Below are positions 5,934 to 9,575 of a DNA stretch of 9,575 bases, one piece after another. Where the stretch lies: positions 1 to 9,575 of the forward strand of contig JBATPJ010000037.1 in NCBI GenBank assembly GCA_049291395.1. The letters are read 5' to 3'. Position 1 is the stretch's first letter. Each line of letters starts with the position of its first letter. The notes under the pieces are model-generated. The model saw only the letters and a program-made list of their open reading frames with translations. It made no database searches and had not been told where the DNA came from. The DNA is from JAPUDQ01 sp049291395. GTDB taxonomy: Bacteria; Patescibacteriota; Saccharimonadia; Saccharimonadales; Saccharimonadaceae. The position numbers were made by a program, and so were the translations under genes.

Positions 5934-8409
5934 GTGACTCCATTTCTTCGATAGCTGACACGATGATCTCACCTTTCTTCGCCTCGACGCGAACGATAGT
6001 GCCTTTTTCGTATTTCCCGGCGATCAGACCCTCAGCGATCGGATGCTCGATGTCGTTTTGCAGGACGCGACGCAGTGGCCGGACACCGTGATGCGCATTG
6101 TAGCCTTTGTCCATCAGGACTTTTTTGGCTTTCGAGGTCACGACAAGACCGATACCTTTGCGACTCAGGCGTTTTTGCAAATCAGCGACCTGCAGATCAA
6201 ATATCTTGCTGACTTCACGGCGACTGAGCGCATGGAAGACGACGATATCATCAAACCGGTTGATCAGCTCAGGTCGCATCATGCCTTCGAGTGATTTACG
6301 AGCGGCGGCTTCGTTGCGACCGTGGACGACAGCGAGATCATCACGATCCTGGCGCGTCGCCGTGTCAAAGCCCATCTCCGCCTCGCGGTACATGGCTTCA
6401 CTCCCGAGGTTGCTCGTCAAGATGACGATGGTATTGGTAAAGTCGACTTTGCGACCTTTGGCATCGGTCAGCGTGCCATCTTCGAGCAGCTGCAGTAGCA
6501 GCTGGAAGACGTCACGATGAGCTTTCTCGATCTCATCGAAGAGCACGACGCTATATGGCTGGCGGCGAATCTTGTCAGTCAGCTGTCCGCCATCTTCGTA
6601 GCCGACGTAGCCAGCTGGCGCACCGACCAGACGACTGGTGGTGTGATGCTCGCGAAATTCGCTCATATCGATCTTGATCAGAGCATCATCGCTGCCGAAG
6701 ACTTCTCGCGCCAGCACCCGAGCCAGCTCCGTCTTGCCGACACCAGTCGGACCCATGAAGACAAATGAGCCGATCGGACGCGTCCCACTGGTGATACCAC
6801 TCCGCGCACGGCGAATCGCTTGGGCGACTTTGGTGATCGCTTCGTGTTGGCCGATGATTGATTTGCCGAGATGCGTTTCGAGTTTCGACAGGAGTGACAT
6901 CTCCGAGCGTTTCAGCTGTCGCACGGGGATGCCGGTCATCGTCGCGACGGCTTCGGCAATGATATCGCTCGTCAGACGTGATGCGGCAGACGATTTGGCA
7001 GCTGTCGTCAGCTCATCGAGCTTTTCGCGCAGTCGACTCATCCGCATCTTGTAGAGTGCGGCTCGCTCATAATCCTCGGCGGTGGCGGCTTCCTCCATCT
7101 TGTCTTCAAGGTGTCGAATCTCACGGTTGAGCTCACGGCTTTTTCCCGGTTTTTGGCCACTTTTGACGCGTACCAGCGCAGCCGCTTCGTCGATGACATC
7201 GAGTGCTTTATCGGGCATGTGACGCTCTGAAACGTAGCGATCGGCCATATAGACGGCATCCTCGACGACTTCGTCGCTCATGGTGACGCCGTGGTACGAC
7301 TCGTAGTGACCGCGCAGGCCGCGGACAATGGCGACCGTGTCGGCATAGCTAGGCTCTGGCACCATAACAGACTGCAGACGTCGCTCGAGAGCGGCGTCTT
7401 TTTCGATGTGTTTGCGGTATTCGTCGAGCGTCGTGGCGCCGATCAGACGTACCTGACCACGAGCCAGGGCCGGCTTCAGCATATTGGCGGCATCCATACT
7501 GCCTTCGGCCGATCCAGCGCCGACGAGCAGGTGCATCTCGTCGATGAAAGCGATGGCGTTTTTGTCGGCTGCGAGTTCATCGATGACTTTTTTGAGGCGT
7601 TCTTCGAACTCTCCGCGGTATTTGGTACCAGCTACCATACCAGGCAGGTCGATCAAGATGATTCGTTTGTCACAGAGGTGCTCGGGCACTTCTTCGGCGG
7701 CAATTCGCTGCGCCAGGCCTTCGACGATGGCGGTCTTGCCGACACCCGGATCACCGATCAATATCGGATTGTTTTTCGTCCGGCGGCTCAGGATGGTGAT
7801 CATCCGAGTGATCTGTTCATCGCGGCCAATGACTGGATCGAGCTTGCCCTCACGGGCCAGCGCCGTCAGGTCAGAGCCAAATTTACCGAGGGCTGGCTGG
7901 CGACTACGCTGCGTCTTGACATGGGGCGTGCCTTGAGCAGCCTCACCATCAGCGTGCTGTCGACTGAGATAGTTTTCGATATCGGCCAGTAGCTCATCGA
8001 CGTTGACATGCATATCACGCAGTAGCACCGTCGCGCGGGCGTTTTTCTGACTAAGGATACTAAAGAGGATATGCTCCGTACCACAGTAATCTTGGCGAAA
8101 TTCCTGAGCGACATCCCAGCTCATGCGGAGTGTCAGTTTGGCGGTCTCGCTGAGGCCCTTGGCCCCGACGCTGACGACCAGCGCCCGCGGCGTGAGGTTG
8201 AGCGATGCCTGGGCTCGTTCGAGTGTCACACCGGCATCGGCAAGCAGCTTCGCGCCGACTGATGTCTCCTGTGCGAGCACACCGAGCAGTAGATGCTCAG
8301 TGCCGATATATGAGCTTCCAAGGCTCCGCGCTGTCAGCTCGGCATGTTGCAAGCTACCGCGCGCATTGTCGGTCAGATGGTCGATAAAATCTGCGAAATT
8401 TTCTGGCAC
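5911..8409 (-). CDS. clpC: ATP-dependent Clp protease ATP-binding subunit ClpC
   Basis: This Hsp100 AAA+ unfoldase threads damaged or tagged proteins into a ClpP peptidase chamber. At 832 residues it is of normal ClpC length. Seen: two Clp-N repeats (1-146; TEHLLLGVL at 37-45, TEHILFSIL at 111-119). D1 has Walker A GDPGVGKT (219-226) and Walker B FIDE with Asp290-Glu291. The middle domain is UVR-like (about 425-470). D2 has Walker A GPTGVGKT (553-560), Walker B LFDE with Asp625-Glu626, sensor TSN (665-667) and Arg718 in INRFD. The MGF tripeptide (679-681) sits where the ClpP-docking loop lies in ClpA/ClpC, so a ClpP partner is expected elsewhere in the genome. EDYERA (445-450) marks the position where Staphylococcus ClpC has a Phe needed for its resting assembly; Tyr447 keeps it aromatic. 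The GTG start follows AGAGGGG by 8 bases. No ctsR or mcsA/mcsB lies upstream; control is by a CIRCE element instead. Confidence 0.97.
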   Translation of the reverse strand: MPENFADFIDHLTDNARGSLQHAELTARSLGSSYIGTEHLLLGVLAQETSVGAKLLADAGVTLERAQASLNLTPRALVVSVGAKGLSETAKLTLRMSWDVAQEFRQDYCGTEHILFSILSQKNARATVLLRDMHVNVDELLADIENYLSRQHADGEAAQGTPHVKTQRSRQPALGKFGSDLTALAREGKLDPVIGRDEQITRMITILSRRTKNNPILIGDPGVGKTAIVEGLAQRIAAEEVPEHLCDKRIILIDLPGMVAGTKYRGEFEERLKKVIDELAADKNAIAFIDEMHLLVGAGSAEGSMDAANMLKPALARGQVRLIGATTLDEYRKHIEKDAALERRLQSVMVPEPSYADTVAIVRGLRGHYESYHGVTMSDEVVEDAVYMADRYVSERHMPDKALDVIDEAAALVRVKSGQKPGKSRELNREIRHLEDKMEEAATAEDYERAALYKMRMSRLREKLDELTTAAKSSAASRLTSDIIAEAVATMTGIPVRQLKRSEMSLLSKLETHLGKSIIGQHEAITKVAQAIRRARSGITSGTRPIGSFVFMGPTGVGKTELARVLAREVFGSDDALIKIDMSEFREHHTTSRLVGAPAGYVGYEDGGQLTDKIRRQPYSVVLFDEIEKAHRDVFQLLLQLLEDGTLTDAKGRKVDFTNTIVILTSNLGSEAMYREAEMGFDTATRQDRDDLAVVHGRNEAAARKSLEGMMRPELINRFDDIVVFHALSRREVSKIFDLQVADLQKRLSRKGIGLVVTSKAKKVLMDKGYNAHHGVRPLRRVLQNDIEHPIAEGLIAGKYEKGTIVRVEAKKGEIIVSAIEEMESRVAQTAS

Positions 8410-8453
8410 TATACTATCCCCTCTTCGAGCTTTTGGCCATTTATCCGTCGCAT
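8409..8453 (-). other. Possible 14-codon leader ORF ending on the clpC start codon
   Basis: An ATG at 8453 opens a 14-codon frame (MRRINGQKLEEGIV) whose TAG shares its last base with the clpC GTG (TAGTG). It would begin about 10 bases after the predicted transcription start. There is no clear Shine-Dalgarno before it. Such short frames arise easily by chance, so it is listed only because the stop/start overlap would permit translational coupling. Confidence 0.2.
8418..8424 (-). promoter_or_regulatory. clpC ribosome binding site (AGAGGGG)
   Basis: On the minus strand AGAGGGG lies 8 bases before the GTG that encodes MPENFADF. This fixes a GTG start for clpC; no in-frame ATG is available near it, and the two upstream ATGs (8453, 8440) are in other frames and stop before or at the GTG. 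Confidence 0.75.
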
Positions 8454-8469
8454 GCTCGTTACGCTACCT

Positions 8470-8499
8470 AGTATAGCAAAACTAGCACTCGTCATGCAA
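8470..8499 (-). promoter_or_regulatory. clpC promoter (TTGCAT - 18 - TGC-TATACT)
   Basis: On the minus strand a -35 of TTGCAT (8494-8499) is separated by 18 bases from a -10 of TATACT (8470-8475). The -10 is extended by TG one base upstream. Predicted transcription start is near 8462-8464, giving a leader of about 50 bases. The -35 lies inside the loop of the CIRCE element, so a repressor bound there would exclude RNA polymerase. Confidence 0.75.
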
Positions 8500-8508
8500 G
8501 AGTGCTAA
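8482..8508. promoter_or_regulatory. CIRCE element (HrcA operator)
   Basis: CTAGCACTC-N9-GAGTGCTAA matches the CIRCE consensus TTAGCACTC-N9-GAGTGCTAA at 17 of 18 arm positions with the exact 9-base spacer. CIRCE is the binding site of the heat-shock repressor HrcA and usually controls groESL and dnaK operons. Here it overlaps the clpC promoter, which predicts HrcA repression and heat induction of clpC and the genes co-transcribed with it. The hrcA gene itself is not in this window. Confidence 0.93.
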
Positions 8509-8525
8509 ATTGGATTTGTGGGTCG

Positions 8526-8548
8526 ACCTACCAAACATCTAGCACACT
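8526..8548 (+). repeat. Left terminal inverted repeat of the insertion sequence
   Basis: It begins ACCTACCAAACATCT and ends GCACACT. Compared with the reverse complement of the right repeat it differs at three positions (5, 9 and 16). The similarity fades just outside, which places the element's end at 8526, 17 bases beyond the CIRCE element of clpC. Confidence 0.82.
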
Positions 8549-9514
8549 AGTATCCACCATTGCGTGCTCGTAGCCTTTCAGGCTTTGCAAGTATTCAATT
8601 GGTGTCATCATGCCTAGCATACTATGCGGGCGGTAAAAATTGTAATCCAGACAGTCGTCGTTACAGAACTCTTTTAGTTCAACGAGCGTATGTGAGTTTG
8701 TTGTTAGCCTTCTGTATCTATCTTTGTCTACGCCATGTGGCCGCTCTACTCGACCATTGAGATGTGGTGACGAAGGTGGGATTCGTAAGTGCTCAATACC
8801 GTGTTCTTTCAACCAGGTGACAGTCGGACATTCAGTTTCTGGTTTGACCTGTGGCAGATGATCATACGTAAACTCTGTGCCATTGTCGGTCTGGATACCT
8901 TTGAAGGTGAAAGCCGGACTAAAGAACCGCATTGCATGTTCTAGGAAGTCGATCGTTGTCTGCGGGTCATACCCTGGATAGATACGCTTGTACTTGATCC
9001 TTGTAGCGCAGTCGACGATGTCGTACTGGTAGCCACTTCGTTTCCAGTGCTTTACATCCATTTGACCTACTTCTCCTGGATAGTATTCACGGTCACTGAG
9101 TTGGCGCGTCTTACGTACCTTTCTCTTGCGCTTCTTGAGCATTGCCGCACGCTTGAGGATGTTATGGACGCCGTGCACTGAAACACGAGTGTCGTAGTCT
9201 CGCCCAAGGACATAGGCAAGAGCATTCTCGCCGTACCCAAGACCCAGGCGTAGTTGCAAAACTAAACTTACCAATTCTTCGTCGGCGTCATTTGCATGAC
9301 TTTTGGGAGTACGAGGCAAGTCGTACAGACTCGTCAGGTCTTTGTCTTGCTCGAGCCAGCGACGATGCCAGTAGTAATACGTACGTCTGGGGATCCCGTA
9401 GAACTTACAAGCAGCGCTCACGTTAGCAAGCTCTTCGGCTTTACGAAACCACCCCAAACGAATCCGTGCACCATACACGAGTAGTTGCTTCTCGGTCATA
9501 TTTCTGTATCTCAC
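8528..9514 (-). CDS. DDE transposase, IS481-like (integrase core)
   Basis: This enzyme would cut and join the element's ends. Numbering is from the GTG at 9514 (328 residues). Seen: an N-terminal helix-turn-helix segment of the helix-turn-helix/winged type (about 15-55; NVSAACKFYGIPRRTYYYW). A basic linker (KKRKRKVRK, about 127-135) follows. The rve integrase core has the catalytic triad Asp153 (MDVKH), Asp210 (TDNGTEF) and Glu257 (LNGRVER). The C-terminal YNFYRPHSMLG block is typical of IS3/IS481-type transposases. No frameshift or premature stop is seen. Start choice: GTG at 9514 has AAAGGAG five bases upstream (9520-9526). GTG at 9520 would overlap that site, and ATG at 9499 is 20 bases from it. 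It reads toward clpC with no clear terminator between them. DDE transposase is certain; IS481 rather than a related family is likely. Confidence 0.92.
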   Translation of the reverse strand: MRYRNMTEKQLLVYGARIRLGWFRKAEELANVSAACKFYGIPRRTYYYWHRRWLEQDKDLTSLYDLPRTPKSHANDADEELVSLVLQLRLGLGYGENALAYVLGRDYDTRVSVHGVHNILKRAAMLKKRKRKVRKTRQLSDREYYPGEVGQMDVKHWKRSGYQYDIVDCATRIKYKRIYPGYDPQTTIDFLEHAMRFFSPAFTFKGIQTDNGTEFTYDHLPQVKPETECPTVTWLKEHGIEHLRIPPSSPHLNGRVERPHGVDKDRYRRLTTNSHTLVELKEFCNDDCLDYNFYRPHSMLGMMTPIEYLQSLKGYEHAMVDTSVLDVW

Positions 9515-9528
9515 TTTCACTCCTTTCT

Positions 9529-9556
9529 ACTTTAGTAGGGTGATGGAAGTGTGCAA
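9529..9556 (-). promoter_or_regulatory. Possible transposase promoter, -35 within the right terminal repeat
   Basis: On the minus strand TTGCAC (9551-9556) and TAAAGT (9529-9534) are 16 bases apart and precede the transposase ribosome binding site. The -35 lies in the terminal repeat, which in many insertion sequences lets transposase binding repress its own gene. The -10 is a weak match. Confidence 0.3.
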
Positions 9557-9570
9557 GATGTATGGGAGGT
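9548..9570 (+). repeat. Right terminal inverted repeat of the insertion sequence
   Basis: Its reverse complement begins ACCTCCCATACATCT and ends GCACACT, pairing with the left repeat at 20 of 23 positions. Five bases (TAATA) follow before the window ends, too few to test for a target duplication. Confidence 0.82.
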
Positions 9571-9575
9571 TAATA

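Larger units (their letters stand above)
8526..9570 (-). mobile_element. Complete insertion sequence, about 1,045 bp, IS481-like
   Basis: One intact DDE transposase gene is enclosed by 23-bp terminal inverted repeats (8526-8548 and 9548-9570) that match at 20 of 23 positions. The transposase stop codon lies inside the left repeat. Sampled 60-base blocks have 42-52% GC, lower than the blocks sampled in clpC (53-67%). No target duplication is visible: the bases beside the left end (GGTCG) and the right end (TAATA) do not match, and only 5 bases remain on the right. The ends begin with ACC rather than the TGT often seen in IS481, so the family call is tentative. Confidence 0.8.

Noticed and set aside
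5911..5972. Upstream GTG at 5972 as the start of the HExxH protein gene
   Set aside because: It would force a 62-base overlap with clpC and place 13 polar residues before the basic/hydrophobic signal; the GTG at 5933 has GGAG at a workable distance.
7291..7992. A 233-codon open frame on the plus strand inside clpC
   Set aside because: It is antisense to the conserved D1 and N-terminal coding region of clpC, shows no recognisable domain and no ribosome site; long antisense frames are expected in GC-rich genes.
8410..8525. CtsR heptad repeats (GGTCAAA-type) upstream of clpC
   Set aside because: Looked for because of the Firmicutes-like gene order; no tandem heptads are present in the control region, only the CIRCE.
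9529..9540. CTACT-TT-AGTAG short palindrome upstream of the transposase gene
   Set aside because: Five-base arms are too short to support a regulatory claim; it overlaps the tentative -10 by coincidence or composition.

Overview
The window reads as ordinary bacterial chromosome with moderate GC (sampled 60-base blocks run from about 42% in the insertion sequence to 67% in clpC). It uses the standard code, since radA ends at an in-frame TGA. Protein style and gene content suggest a Patescibacteria/CPR genome, most likely Saccharibacteria (TM7): a class A PBP with a long basic cytoplasmic tail, a HrcA/CIRCE-type operator, and a membrane-anchored HExxH/coiled-coil protein I cannot assign to a named family. 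This placement is inference from protein style and needs a homology search.

Layout, left to right. 12-2663 (+) encodes a bifunctional class A penicillin-binding protein with all glycosyltransferase and transpeptidase motifs. It converges, with an 18-base gap, on a block of genes that all read leftward on the minus strand. In transcription order this block is: an insertion sequence (about 8526-9570, one IS481-like transposase, 23-bp imperfect terminal inverted repeats); the clpC control region (8410-8525), with a near-perfect CIRCE operator and an extended -10 promoter; clpC (5911-8409); an uncharacterised single-pass membrane protein with an HExxH motif and a coiled-coil tail (4944-5933), overlapping clpC by 23 bases; radA (3515-4882), with its own extended -10 promoter and almost no leader; and a PIN-TRAM protein of the YacL type (2682-3518), overlapping radA by 4 bases.

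The order clpC - X - radA - yacL-like resembles the Firmicutes stress operon ctsR-mcsA-mcsB-clpC-radA-disA with yacL next to it. Here ctsR, mcsA, mcsB and disA are not present, control appears to have passed to HrcA/CIRCE, and the HExxH protein sits between clpC and radA. The genes would jointly cover protein quality control (ClpC, with a ClpP-docking type tripeptide), envelope-side proteolysis or envelope stress (the HExxH protein, inferred), recombination and repair (RadA) and possible RNA or DNA nuclease/regulatory activity (PIN-TRAM). The insertion sequence abuts the CIRCE region and points toward clpC, so it could add read-through transcription. No tRNA, rRNA, CRISPR array or riboswitch was recognised. 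The only gene-free stretch over 100 bases is the clpC control region, which is described below.
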